This document shows positions 45,517 through 54,691 of a DNA stretch of 64,000 nt, one piece after another. The position numbers were made by a program, and so were the translations under genes. This DNA is from Parahaliea mediterranea (GTDB lineage: Bacteria; Pseudomonadota; Gammaproteobacteria; Pseudomonadales; Halieaceae), in contig NZ_JAFKCZ010000005.1 of assembly GCF_017255185.1 (NCBI RefSeq), positions 248,001 to 312,000 of the forward strand, written 5' to 3'. Under the pieces are notes generated by a model that worked only from the letters and a program-made list of their open reading frames with translations, did not search any database and was not told the DNA's origin. Position 1 is the stretch's first letter. The number at the start of each line of letters is the position of its first letter.

Positions 45517-47871
45517 CTAGCTGCCCCAGTGATAGGTAAAGGAAGCGCCCCAGATGCGCGGGTCACCGTAGAGGGTGTGCATGCCGCGCAGGCCATTGTC
45601 GCGCAGAAGCGTACGATAGCGTTCATCGGTGAGGTTTTCCACAAACAGCATCACTTCCCAGTCGTTCTGGTGCGACCCCAGCCCCAGGCGCAGGTTGGTC
45701 AGCGTGTAGGCCGGCTCGGTGAGCAGTGCGCCTTCACGCCAATTGGTGACCAGGTTGAGGTCGCGCTCCGAGCGGTAGCTGACCTCCAGCTGCAGCCTGC
45801 CGTACAGGTCGTCGCCCAGGTCGCGCTGGTAGCGGCCCAGGAAGTTGGCGTTCACCTTGGAGTAGTTGGGGGTGTTGGTGCCTTCGATGGGGCTCTCCGG
45901 CATGCCGGGTATGGTGGCGCTCACCAGATCGCTGTCGATCAGCTCCGAGTCGGTATAACCGAGTCCCAGTTGCAGGGTCAGCGCCTGCACCGGTTGGTAG
46001 GTGAGGTCGAGCTCGGCGCCGCTGACCTCCACGTCACCGACGTTGGTCAGTCGGGTGACCGCGACGGGGCCGCTGGTGTCGGTGGCGCTTTGCTGCACGT
46101 CCTGGCGGTCGTAGTAGAACACCGAGCCGTTGAGGCGAAGGCGGTCGTCCAGCCAGTCGCTCTTGAGGCCGGCTTCGTAGGCGAGGATGGTTTCCTCGTC
46201 GTAGGGCGCCAATTGTTCGGGGGCGGTGATGAAGCCGCCGTAGAAGCCGCCGGTCTTGAAGCCTTCTGACAAGCTACCGTAAAACAGCAGGTTGTCCGCC
46301 GGGGTCCACTCCAGGGCGAGTTTGCCACTGAGGTTGTCAAAGTCGGTGTCGTCGTCGTAGCTGATGAACGGTGCCGCGAAGCTGCCGAAGTCGAGTACTT
46401 GGAGGCCCTCGAACTGCTTGTCGGCATTGGTGTGGCGTAGCTCGGCTACCAGGTTCCATTGTGGGCTGAAGCGCCACTCGCCGTGGGCGTAGAGCGCCAG
46501 GGCGCGGGTGGTCTGCTCGTAGTTCTGGTCCACCCGCTGTGCGCCGCCGAAGGCTACCGGCAACAGGCCCTCGCTGCCGCGCAGGTCACTGGCCTCGACC
46601 AGCTCGTCCTCGCCGTAGGTGAGGCCGGCGACCCAGGAGACGGTATCGCTGTCGTCGAAGGCGACGCGGAACTCCTGCGACCAGGAGTCGATCTGGGTCC
46701 GGTAATCGCTGTGGGTGTGTTCGATGGGCAGTCCGTCGAGATCGGTGTCGCGGCGGTAGTCGATGTTGTCGTAGGCGCTGATGGACGTCAGCGTGTAGTC
46801 ACCCAGCGCCAGGTTGGCGTTGATGCTGGCACCGTACCAGGTATTGTCCAAGTAGCCGCCAAAATCGGCGGCGGACTGGTAGCGCCCGCCGTCCAGGCCG
46901 TAGTCCGAGGGGCGGCCGCCGGTGTTATAGACGCAGTCGCCATTGACGCCGCGTCCCGCGAGTAGCGAGGGACAGAGCGCGGGGATCAGGGAGCCGAGCG
47001 CGATGTTGTCCGCGTTGGCGATATCCAGGCCCGCGTCCGCCGCGGTACCGAGGTCGGCAAAGGTGCCGACGGGTTGCAGCAACGGCAATTCTGACTGGTC
47101 GGCGCCACCGTGGACCTTGAACAGGATGTCCACATTGTCGCCAGGCTCCAGGCGCAACAGGCTGCGCGCCGCCCAGCGGTCGGCTTCACCGTGGTGGAAG
47201 CCCCCGGGTTGGCTCTTGAACTGGGTGTCGTCGCTCTGCTCCCAGCGGCCGCTGACGCGCATCGCCGCGGTGTCGTTAAGCGGGAAACTGGCGGCGCCCT
47301 CCAGCTGGCGCCGGTTGTACCTGCCATATTCCGCGTTCAGGTAGCCACCGGCGGGTTCGCCGACGTAGGGCTTGTTGGAGATGACCTGCATGGCGCCGGA
47401 AATGCTGTTGCGCCCGTACAGGCCGCCCTGGGGGCCCTTCAACAGTTCGACCCGCTCCAGGTCGAACATGGTGAAGTCGGCGGAGATGACCGAGGTCTGG
47501 TAGACCTCGTCGATGTACAGCGCGGTGGTGGGGCTGTCGTTGACGCGAAAGTTCTGCAGGCCCACGCCGCGCACGATGACGATCGGAACGCCGCCGCCTG
47601 AGATGTTCAGGGAGCTGACGTTGGGCACGAACCGCGCGAGATCCTCGACCTGCGCGATACCCTGTTCGCGCAGGGCGTCTCCGTTCAAGGCCGATACCGA
47701 CAGCCCCAAATCCTGGCTGCTCTGGGCGCGTTTCTGGGCGGTGACGACCACTTCCTCCAGGGCCCAGTTGCCGCTGCTGGCATCCTGTGCGCCCGCCGGC
47801 GCGGCGCAGGCGGCCAGCGCGAGCGCGGCGCACAGTGGTCCCGGACGGTAGTGAAAACGCGGATGGGTCAT
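45517..47871 (-). CDS. TonB-dependent receptor
   Basis: The 784-residue receptor has a signal peptide (cut near residue 28), LEEVVVTAQKRAQSSQDLGLSVSA, plug motifs IVRGVGLQNFRVNDSP and LKGPQGGLYGRNSISGAMQV, and a barrel ending TYHWGS. ATG 47871 was preferred to 47877 because AGGAG then has normal spacing (7 bases). It is divergent from the MmyB-like regulator and upstream of the NhaC gene. Substrate unknown; the neighbouring acyl-CoA enzymes hint at an organic acid or lipid. Confidence 0.92.
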   Translation of the reverse strand: MTHPRFHYRPGPLCAALALAACAAPAGAQDASSGNWALEEVVVTAQKRAQSSQDLGLSVSALNGDALREQGIAQVEDLARFVPNVSSLNISGGGVPIVIVRGVGLQNFRVNDSPTTALYIDEVYQTSVISADFTMFDLERVELLKGPQGGLYGRNSISGAMQVISNKPYVGEPAGGYLNAEYGRYNRRQLEGAASFPLNDTAAMRVSGRWEQSDDTQFKSQPGGFHHGEADRWAARSLLRLEPGDNVDILFKVHGGADQSELPLLQPVGTFADLGTAADAGLDIANADNIALGSLIPALCPSLLAGRGVNGDCVYNTGGRPSDYGLDGGRYQSAADFGGYLDNTWYGASINANLALGDYTLTSISAYDNIDYRRDTDLDGLPIEHTHSDYRTQIDSWSQEFRVAFDDSDTVSWVAGLTYGEDELVEASDLRGSEGLLPVAFGGAQRVDQNYEQTTRALALYAHGEWRFSPQWNLVAELRHTNADKQFEGLQVLDFGSFAAPFISYDDDTDFDNLSGKLALEWTPADNLLFYGSLSEGFKTGGFYGGFITAPEQLAPYDEETILAYEAGLKSDWLDDRLRLNGSVFYYDRQDVQQSATDTSGPVAVTRLTNVGDVEVSGAELDLTYQPVQALTLQLGLGYTDSELIDSDLVSATIPGMPESPIEGTNTPNYSKVNANFLGRYQRDLGDDLYGRLQLEVSYRSERDLNLVTNWREGALLTEPAYTLTNLRLGLGSHQNDWEVMLFVENLTDERYRTLLRDNGLRGMHTLYGDPRIWGASFTYHWGS

Positions 47872-48048
47872 GGCCATTCTCCTGTTGTTCTATGGTGCCC
47901 CGCGGCCAGCGCCGCTGGTGAGGGATGTTGCGCATTGTGGGTAGCCGGTGCCCGCGTTACCATGACCTCGCAGGTCCGGTTGGGCGCAAGGTCAATCGGT
48001 TGGTATGTGGTGGGGCGAGGTAACGCTCAGGCAGGGCGCGTACGTAGC

Positions 48049-48897
48049 ATGGCAAATTCAGGTGACCCCGGGCCGGCGGCATTCGGTCGCATGCTCAAGT
48101 TCTGGCGCGGCGCCCTCGATATCAGCCAGGAAGAGCTAGCCCACCGCATCGAGTCCGCCAGCCGCTATATCAGCCGCCTGGAAAAAGGCGATGCGCGGCC
48201 CAGCAAGGAGATGGTCGAGCGCATCGCCGGCGCCCTGTCCCTGGGCCTGCGAGATACCACCAACCTGTTGCTGGCCGCGGGCTATACCGACTACTCGCGT
48301 TCCCTGCACCTGGATCAGCCGGAATTCCAGCACCGCCGGGAAGAGCTGCTGCTCAAGCTGAAGGCGCTCGACCCCCATCCCTCGCTACTGGTGGACATGA
48401 CCGGGCAGATTCTGATGGTCAACCGCGCCTGGGCCGCGCTGCAGGCGCAGCTTGACCCGGAGCGCCGGGTGGCCGACACCGGCAATATCTTCGGTTTCCT
48501 GTTCGACTACGCGGCATTGAATGCCTTGCCCCAGCAGTGGAGCGGCACGCTGTCGGTGTTGATGCTGTCGCTGCAGCAGTTGCTGTTTTTGCAGGGGGAC
48601 GAGGATGAGAGCGTGCTGAACCTGCTGCGGCGGCTGGAGTCCTCACCCTACGCCCCGGCGAACTGGGCGACCCAGGCGGCCGCGCGCGATGCCGGCCAGC
48701 AGTTCCAGGCCAACCTGCTGGTGGCGGGCAAGGTTCACAGCTTCGTCATTCACAGCCACATCGAGAACCTGCTTGGGCCACTGGTGTTTTCGTCGGTACC
48801 CAATATGGCGATGATGACCTTTACCCCGCGGGACGAGGAGCTGGACCTGGTGGCGTTGCTGGCACAGGGCGGGGAGCATCCGCTGCTGCTTTACTGA
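48049..48897 (+). CDS. XRE-family regulator with MmyB-like ligand domain
   Basis: The 282-residue protein has an N-terminal XRE helix-turn-helix (about 12-68, LKFWRGALDISQEELAHRIESASRYISRLEKGDARPS) and a C-terminal MLTR_LBD/PAS-like domain (about 100-270, starting LLVDMTGQILMVNRAWAAL). Family members bind fatty acids or similar ligands. The ATG at 48049 begins the domain correctly; the longer open frame would overlap the divergent receptor gene. It lies upstream of an enoyl-CoA hydratase gene and divergent from the receptor, and could control both. Confidence 0.85.
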   Translation: MANSGDPGPAAFGRMLKFWRGALDISQEELAHRIESASRYISRLEKGDARPSKEMVERIAGALSLGLRDTTNLLLAAGYTDYSRSLHLDQPEFQHRREELLLKLKALDPHPSLLVDMTGQILMVNRAWAALQAQLDPERRVADTGNIFGFLFDYAALNALPQQWSGTLSVLMLSLQQLLFLQGDEDESVLNLLRRLESSPYAPANWATQAAARDAGQQFQANLLVAGKVHSFVIHSHIENLLGPLVFSSVPNMAMMTFTPRDEELDLVALLAQGGEHPLLLY

Positions 48898-49008
48898 TAC
48901 CGTCACCCGGGCTACCCGGACCTGCCGGGTCATGGCGGGGGTGTGGACACATCGACATAATCCGTCTCCGACAGGATGACTTTCCCGAGTGATGCAGGAG
49001 ATACGGAT

Positions 49009-49788
49009 ATGCCGGTGGTGACTTATGAACTGCAGGACCACGTTGCGCTGATTACCCTCAATCGCCCCGAGGCGATGAACACTTTCAATCCCGATATGTA
49101 TCGCGCGTTCAATGCCGCCACGGCCCGCTTCCGCGACGATGACGCCGCCTGGGTGGCGGTGATCGCGGCGGCTGGCGACCGCGCGTTTTCCGCCGGAGTC
49201 GATATCAAGGCGCTGGATGCACTGGCGGCGTCGGCGGACGATCCCGGCGCGCTGGCGCAAACCTTCGATATCGAGCTGGAGGGTGAGTACTTTTGCGACA
49301 AGCCGATCCTCGCGGCGATACAGGGCTATTGCATTGGCGAGGGCCTGAGCATGGCGCTGGGCTGTGACCTGCGCATCGCCGGGGAAGGGGCGCGGTTTGC
49401 CCTTCCGGAAAGCCGCGTGGGCCTGCCCACTATCAACGCCGCCATGCATGGCGCGCGCATCATGGGCACCGCCAATGCCCTGGAACTGCTGTTGCTCGGC
49501 GAGCAGCGCGACGCCGAATGGGCCCGCCGCACCGGCCTGGTCAATCGCGTGGTGCCCGACGACCAGGTGCTGGACGAAACCTTGGCGTGGGCGCGAAAGA
49601 TCGCTGCCCTGAGCCCGCTGGCCAACCGCATCACCAAGGACATGGCCGCGCGCGGCCACAGCCGGGGGTTCGCCGAATCGGCCGCGCTGGGGGCCCGCCG
49701 TCGCGACGCGCTGTTGGCCAGCCACGACGCCGCCGAGGGCCGTCGGGCTTTTCTGGAGAAGCGCGCGCCGAAATTTATCGGCGCCTGA
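49009..49788 (+). CDS. Enoyl-CoA hydratase/isomerase family protein
   Basis: The 259-residue crotonase-fold protein has the oxyanion-hole segments AFSAGVDIKAL and IQGYCIGEGLSMALGCDLRIA and the conserved ARFALPESRVGL. The first catalytic Glu of classical hydratases appears replaced in MHGARIMG, so the reaction could be isomerisation or another crotonase chemistry. AGGAG at 48996-49000 sets the start at 49009. It is 44 bp upstream of the PaaK-like ligase gene, with which it probably forms an operon. Confidence 0.85.
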   Translation: MPVVTYELQDHVALITLNRPEAMNTFNPDMYRAFNAATARFRDDDAAWVAVIAAAGDRAFSAGVDIKALDALAASADDPGALAQTFDIELEGEYFCDKPILAAIQGYCIGEGLSMALGCDLRIAGEGARFALPESRVGLPTINAAMHGARIMGTANALELLLLGEQRDAEWARRTGLVNRVVPDDQVLDETLAWARKIAALSPLANRITKDMAARGHSRGFAESAALGARRRDALLASHDAAEGRRAFLEKRAPKFIGA

Positions 49789-49832
49789 TCCGGCGCGCCC
49801 GGCAACACTGAATCACGAGAACATGGAGTCCC

Positions 49833-51197
49833 ATGAGTAACACTTCCTGGAAAGATCCCTCGCGCCTGGACATCACCAGCGAGTCGGTGCGGCAGATGCA
49901 ATTCACTTTGCTCAAAAAGCAGTTGCTGCGCGTCTACGAACACTCGCCGTACTACCGGGAGAAGTTCGACCGTGCGGGGGTGGATCCCCGGCGGCTTACA
50001 TCGCTGGCGCAATACCGGGACTACCCCCTGTTCGACAAGTACGAGGAGCGCGAGAGCCAGGCGCGCTCGCGGGCGGAGCTGGGGCATCCCCTGGGCATGC
50101 ACCTGACCTGCGATCACCGGGCGGTCAACCGCATGAGCGCCTCTTCGGGCACCACCGGAACGCCGAGCTTCCAGGGACATACGGCCAACGACCGCGCGAT
50201 CATGAACCGCAATTTCGCGCGCATGGCGGAATTGACCGGCCTGCGGCCGGGGGACCGGGTGATGATGGCCGGGGTGATGAGCATGTGGGTGGCGGGCATT
50301 CCCACCGTCGATGCGCTACTCGCCTACGGCGCCAATGTCATCCCCATTGGCGGCTTGGTCGGCTCGGCCAAGGTGATCGAGATGATCGAGCTCACCCGCC
50401 CCGAGGTGATTGTTTGTACGCCTTCGTTTGCGCGCCAGCTGTTGAAAAAGGCGCGCCAGGAGATGGCGGTCGATCTCAGCGTCATGGGGGTGCGCACGCT
50501 GTCGGTCTACGGCGAGCCCGGCGGCAGTGTGCCGGAGATCGTGCGCGAGCTTTCCGAAGGCTTTGGCGGCGCGGAAATCTTTGACATGAGCGGCGGCACA
50601 GGCTGTCTCAACCCGATTTTTAGCCAGTGCCGGGAGCACGATGGCATGCACTTTATCGCTCCGGACAGCGCCTATATCGAGCTGTACAACCGTGAGAAAG
50701 GTGAGGTATTACCCTGGGAAGACGGCGCCGAGGGCGAATTTGTCTACACCGGGCTCGACCGCGAATGCGGGCCGCTGATCCGCTTTATGGACGGCGACAA
50801 GATGCGGGTAAAAATGCAGCCCTGTGGCTGCGGGCTGCCCGGCATGCGTTTCAATATCCTGGGGCGGGTGGACGACATGCTGCTGGTCAAGGGGGTCAAC
50901 GTCTTCCCCAGCGCGGTGCGCGACCTTGTTTTGGGTTTCGAGGGCGAGGTGACCGGCAATGTCCGCGTCGTCAAAACCGATGCCTCGCCGGTGATCCAGC
51001 CGCCGATGGCGGTCAGGGTTGAGTGCAGGGGGCGGCCAGATGACGCTGCCCGGGCGGACCTGCAGCGGCGGCTGGAGGAGCGAATCCAGCGCCAGCTGCG
51101 TTTTCGCGCCGATGTCCGCTTGTATCCCGAGGGCGAGCTGGTCATGGAGTACGGCGCCACGGGCAAGGTCAAACTGCTGGAAGAACCGGCGGGCTGA
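49833..51197 (+). CDS. PaaK-like acyl-CoA ligase (AMP-forming)
   Basis: The 454-residue adenylating enzyme resembles phenylacetate-CoA ligases: N-terminal SPYYREKFDRAGVDP, P-loop-like SASSGTTGTPSFQGH (about 101-115), and a C-terminal GRVDDMLLVKGVNVFPSAV (about 349-367). It would activate an aromatic or other carboxylate for the crotonase encoded just upstream. No paaABCDE-type ring epoxidase genes are nearby, so the substrate may not be phenylacetate. It ends 17 bp before norR, which is convergent. Confidence 0.83.
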   Translation: MSNTSWKDPSRLDITSESVRQMQFTLLKKQLLRVYEHSPYYREKFDRAGVDPRRLTSLAQYRDYPLFDKYEERESQARSRAELGHPLGMHLTCDHRAVNRMSASSGTTGTPSFQGHTANDRAIMNRNFARMAELTGLRPGDRVMMAGVMSMWVAGIPTVDALLAYGANVIPIGGLVGSAKVIEMIELTRPEVIVCTPSFARQLLKKARQEMAVDLSVMGVRTLSVYGEPGGSVPEIVRELSEGFGGAEIFDMSGGTGCLNPIFSQCREHDGMHFIAPDSAYIELYNREKGEVLPWEDGAEGEFVYTGLDRECGPLIRFMDGDKMRVKMQPCGCGLPGMRFNILGRVDDMLLVKGVNVFPSAVRDLVLGFEGEVTGNVRVVKTDASPVIQPPMAVRVECRGRPDDAARADLQRRLEERIQRQLRFRADVRLYPEGELVMEYGATGKVKLLEEPAG

Positions 51198-51214
51198 GAG
51201 CCCTCGTCGGCGGT

Positions 51215-52807
51215 TCAGTTGACGACCGCCTGGCCGCCGCGCTCGGGCGTCGGTTCCGCGATGCCCAGTCGGCGCAGGGTCCGCGCCAGGTTGCTGCGGT
51301 CCACCCGCAGGGCGCGGGCGGTGGCGGCGAGGTTGCCGTCGCAGGCCCGCAGCTGCCGGGTGATCAGTTGCCGCTGGAAGGCGTCAACCTGTTCGCGCAG
51401 GCCGGCCTCCTTCCCGGCGAAAGCCGTTTCGACAATGGGCTCGTCGGGTATTTCCGGGCTTTCGGCGCGCGGGGCTTGCGGAATGTCCAGGTGCCGGGGC
51501 GCCACGCTGATGATCCCGGCGTCGCGTCCCTGCTCGCTGGCGGCCTTGAGCGCCGACCGTGCGAGCATGTGTTCCAGCTCCCGCACGTTGCCGGGCCAGT
51601 CGTAATCGCGCAGCAGCGTGGTGGCTTCCCGGTCCAGGCGCAGGCGGTGGTAGCCGAGCTTGTGCTGGAGGCGTTCCAGAAAATGTCCGGCGAGGGTCTC
51701 GATGTCTCGTCCCCGTTCGCGCAGCGGTGGTACGGACAGGGGGTATACGCTCAGGCGGTGGTACAGATCGTCGCGAAAACGGCCGGCGGCTACTTCCCGC
51801 TGCAGGTCGCGGTTGGTCGCGGCGATGATGCGCACGTCCACCGATTTGACCCGGTCGCTCCCCACCGCCTGGATTTCGCCGTTCTGCAGGGCGCGCAACA
51901 GCTTGGCCTGGATCGACAGGGGCAGTTCGCCGACCTCGTCCAGGTAGAGGGTACCCCGGTCGGCCAGCTCGAAGTGTCCAATGCGGTCCCGCAGGGCGCC
52001 GGTGAACGCGCCGCGCACATGGCCGAACAGCTCGCTTTCCACCACCGATTCCGGCAGCGCGGCGCAGTTGACCTGCACCAGGGCCTCGTCCGCCCGCTTT
52101 GAATGGCGGTGTATGCCGCGCGCCACCAGATCCTTGCCGACACCGGTCTCGCCGGTGATCAGTACCGACAGGTCGCTGGGGGCGACGGTGTGGATTTCCC
52201 GCTGTAGCGCCCGCATGGCGATGCTGTCACCGATCATTTCCGGCGGCGCCGCGGCGGCGATCAGGTGGCGCGCGACCTCGCTGGTGTGCGCCGCGCGCTC
52301 GCGCAGGGCGTCGATGGTCTGGCTGGTGAGGATGGCCGCGGAGGTGGCCGCGACATAGGCGCGCAACTCGGTCAGCTTGAGTCCGTCGAAACGGTCGGGC
52401 GTGAGGGCGTCGAGGGTCAGTGCGCCCCACAGCTCGCCGCCGACATACACCGCGCAGCCGAGGCAGTCGTGAACGTGCAGCGCCTCTTCCCCACCCTCCA
52501 CCAGGCCGTCGTAGGGGTCGGGCAGGTCGCAATCGGCGGGGAAGCGGACCGGGCCGTCGCCGGTGAGGATGTTGGAGAGGCGGGGGTGCTGTTCGATGTC
52601 GAAGCGGCGGCCGAGGGCCTCGTGATGCAGGCCGATCACCGCCATCGGGCGCAGGCTGCCGCGCTCCAGCTGCAGCAGGGCCACCGCGTCGCAGGGAATG
52701 GCCGCGTGGATCGCCTCGACGACCCGCTGGTGGCGCTGGGCCGGGGTGAGCTCGCGGTTGAGGTCTTCGATCAGGTCGATAAAGGGCAGGATGTTCATGC
52801 GTGTCAT
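51215..52807 (-). CDS. norR: NorR, sigma-54-dependent NO-responsive activator
   Basis: The 530-residue regulator has an N-terminal GAF domain (about 5-170) that would sense NO by a mononuclear iron, an AAA+ domain with GETGVGKD and the sigma-54 contact loop GAFTGA, and a C-terminal Fis-type helix-turn-helix. It is divergent from hmp. Three NorR-type sites and a sigma-54-type promoter lie in the gap, so hmp is the clear target. ATG 52798 is an alternative start that would place the first site just upstream of the gene. Confidence 0.93.
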   Translation of the reverse strand: MTRMNILPFIDLIEDLNRELTPAQRHQRVVEAIHAAIPCDAVALLQLERGSLRPMAVIGLHHEALGRRFDIEQHPRLSNILTGDGPVRFPADCDLPDPYDGLVEGGEEALHVHDCLGCAVYVGGELWGALTLDALTPDRFDGLKLTELRAYVAATSAAILTSQTIDALRERAAHTSEVARHLIAAAAPPEMIGDSIAMRALQREIHTVAPSDLSVLITGETGVGKDLVARGIHRHSKRADEALVQVNCAALPESVVESELFGHVRGAFTGALRDRIGHFELADRGTLYLDEVGELPLSIQAKLLRALQNGEIQAVGSDRVKSVDVRIIAATNRDLQREVAAGRFRDDLYHRLSVYPLSVPPLRERGRDIETLAGHFLERLQHKLGYHRLRLDREATTLLRDYDWPGNVRELEHMLARSALKAASEQGRDAGIISVAPRHLDIPQAPRAESPEIPDEPIVETAFAGKEAGLREQVDAFQRQLITRQLRACDGNLAATARALRVDRSNLARTLRRLGIAEPTPERGGQAVVN

Positions 52808-52859
52808 TATAACCCTTTCTGGGTCAAATTGACCGCCTTCTTGCTTGGGTCATTATGAC
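52803..52859. promoter_or_regulatory. Three NorR enhancer sites
   Basis: GTCATTATAAC (52803-52813), GTCAAATTGAC (52822-52832) and GTCATTATGAC (52849-52859) all fit the NorR pattern GT-N7-AC and closely resemble the E. coli norR-norVW sites. They lie upstream of the hmp promoter; the first overlaps the norR start. Confidence 0.85.
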
Positions 52860-52901
52860 TCTTTTTGTCTGGCGGGCCGGGTGCGGCGCGGTTTTACAGG
52901 G

Positions 52902-52918
52902 TGGCACGATTTTTGACT
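52902..52918 (+). promoter_or_regulatory. Sigma-54-type promoter of hmp
   Basis: TGGCACG is followed, with the correct 10 bases between GG (-24) and the -12 position, by TTGACT, where the consensus is TTGCA/T. The -12 C is A, so the match is near but not complete. It lies about 75 bases before the hmp ATG and 43-99 bp downstream of the NorR sites, the usual enhancer geometry. Confidence 0.75.
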
Positions 52919-52989
52919 ACCTGGATGTGCCGGGGCGGCAAGGCGCCGCTCGGTAACCGACCAGAGCCACCTACAGGAGAGAGCCGTTC

Positions 52990-54168
52990 ATGCTGGACGC
53001 AGCCACCGTCGCCACCATCAAGGCCACCGTACCCGCCGTCAAGGCCCACGCCGAGCAGATCACCCAGTGCTTCTACCCGCTCATGTTCGAGCGCTATCCC
53101 GAAGTCATTCCTTACTTCAACCAGAGCCACCAGGGCACCGGCAGCCAGGCCCGGGCGCTGGCCAACGCCGTGGTCGCCTACGGCGCCAACATTGACGCCC
53201 TGGGCAACCTCGACGAGGCGGTGAGCCGCATTGTGCACAAGCACTGCGCCCTGGGCATCCAGCCCCACCAGTACGATATCGTCGGCGAGTGCCTGCTGGC
53301 GGCGATCGCCGAGGTACTGGGCGAGGCGGCCACCGAAGAGGTCCTGGCGGCCTGGGGCGCGGCCTACGGCCAGCTCGCCGGCCTGCTGATCGAGGCCGAG
53401 GAGGCGGTGTACGCCGCCAATGCCGCCCAGCCGGGGGGCTGGCGCGGCGAGCGCCGCTTCGAGTTGGTGGAGAAAGTACCCGAAAGCGCGGTGATCACCT
53501 CCTTCTACTTCCGTCCCGCCGACGGCGGCGAGCTGCCCCGATTCCGCCCCGGGCAGTTCCTCACCCTGGTGCTGGACATCGACGGTCAGAGTGTGCGGCG
53601 CAACTACAGTCTGTCGGACGCGCCCGGCCGGGATTACTTCCGTATCAGCGTCAAGCGCGAACCGGAGGGCCTGGTATCGGGCTACCTCCACGATACGCTG
53701 CAGCCGGGGGACAGCGTGAACATCCTGCCGCCCTGCGGCGATTTCGTGCTGCGCGACAACGGCAAACCGCTGGTACTGCTGACCGGGGGCGTGGGCATCA
53801 CCCCGGCCATCAGCATGCTCAACAGCGCCCTGCCCAGCGGGCGCGGCATCCACTTTATCCACGCCGCCCTGAACAGCCAGGTGCACGCCTTCCGCGCGCA
53901 TGTGGATGAGCTCGCCGCGGCCAACAGCCATGTTCATGCCTGCTATGTCTACAACGAGCCCTCCGCCGACTGCGAACCCCACGCCCGCGGGTTTGTCTCG
54001 GCGGAACTGGTGGCGGAGCAGCTCGGGGACGAGCGCGATGTGGAGTTCTACTTCCTGGGCCCCAAGCCCTTCATGCAGCAGGCGCGCCGCATCGCCTCCT
54101 CACTGGGTGTGCCCGAGGACCAGGTGCATTTTGAGTTCTTCGGCCCGGCCGAAGAGCTGGCATCCTAG
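52990..54168 (+). CDS. hmp: Flavohaemoglobin (NO dioxygenase)
   Basis: Hmp converts NO and O2 to nitrate in the cytoplasm using NADH. The 392-residue protein (E. coli 396) has an N-terminal globin domain (to about 140) with a haem-ligand segment IVHKHCALGIQPHQYDIVG, then an FAD domain with RRNYSLSDAPG and a C-terminal NAD(P)-binding part with TGGVGITPAISML. AGGAGAGAG precedes the ATG. It is divergent from norR and convergent with the suf operon. Confidence 0.95.
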   Translation: MLDAATVATIKATVPAVKAHAEQITQCFYPLMFERYPEVIPYFNQSHQGTGSQARALANAVVAYGANIDALGNLDEAVSRIVHKHCALGIQPHQYDIVGECLLAAIAEVLGEAATEEVLAAWGAAYGQLAGLLIEAEEAVYAANAAQPGGWRGERRFELVEKVPESAVITSFYFRPADGGELPRFRPGQFLTLVLDIDGQSVRRNYSLSDAPGRDYFRISVKREPEGLVSGYLHDTLQPGDSVNILPPCGDFVLRDNGKPLVLLTGGVGITPAISMLNSALPSGRGIHFIHAALNSQVHAFRAHVDELAAANSHVHACYVYNEPSADCEPHARGFVSAELVAEQLGDERDVEFYFLGPKPFMQQARRIASSLGVPEDQVHFEFFGPAEELAS

Positions 54169-54250
54169 CGGCGCTTGTGTGTGGGCGGGGCGTTATCGGT
54201 CCCGCCACACAGGGCGCTTATCGCCCGGAAGGAGTAGGGGGTGCGACCAG

Positions 54251-54691
54251 TCAGGCCGCCTCGGCCTGGGTCGCAATCTCACGGATGCGCGCCACCATGG
54301 CGCGCAGGCCGTTGCCGCGGGTCGGCGAGAGGTGGTTGAGCAGGTCGAGCTGGTTGAAGTAGCCGTCGATGTCGAAGGCCAGCACGTCCTGCGGCGCCTT
54401 GTTGTTGTAGGCTGCCAGTACCACACCCAGCAGGCCCTTGACGATAAAGGCGTCGGAGTCGACCGCCATCTGCAACTTGCCGTCCTCGACCCGGGTGTCG
54501 ATCCACACCTGGCTCTGGCAGCCGCGGATCTTGCGGTCCTCGGTGTGGAAGGCCTCGGGCAGGGGCGGGAGTTCCTTGCCCAGGTCGATGATGTACTTGT
54601 AGCGTTCCTCCCAGTCGTCGAAGAACGACAGGGTGTCGACGATATCGTCCGCGGTGATGCTGTCGCCAAAGGGGTTGTTGTCCGACATCAA
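54251..54691 (-). CDS. sufE: SufE, cysteine-desulfurase sulfur acceptor
   Basis: SufE accepts sulfane sulfur from SufS and passes it to SufB. The 146-residue protein has the acceptor cysteine in IRGCQSQVW (about residue 53). It is the last gene of the suf operon and overlaps the sufT stop by 4 bp. Convergent with hmp, 82 bp away. Confidence 0.92.
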   Translation of the reverse strand: MMSDNNPFGDSITADDIVDTLSFFDDWEERYKYIIDLGKELPPLPEAFHTEDRKIRGCQSQVWIDTRVEDGKLQMAVDSDAFIVKGLLGVVLAAYNNKAPQDVLAFDIDGYFNQLDLLNHLSPTRGNGLRAMVARIREIATQAEAA

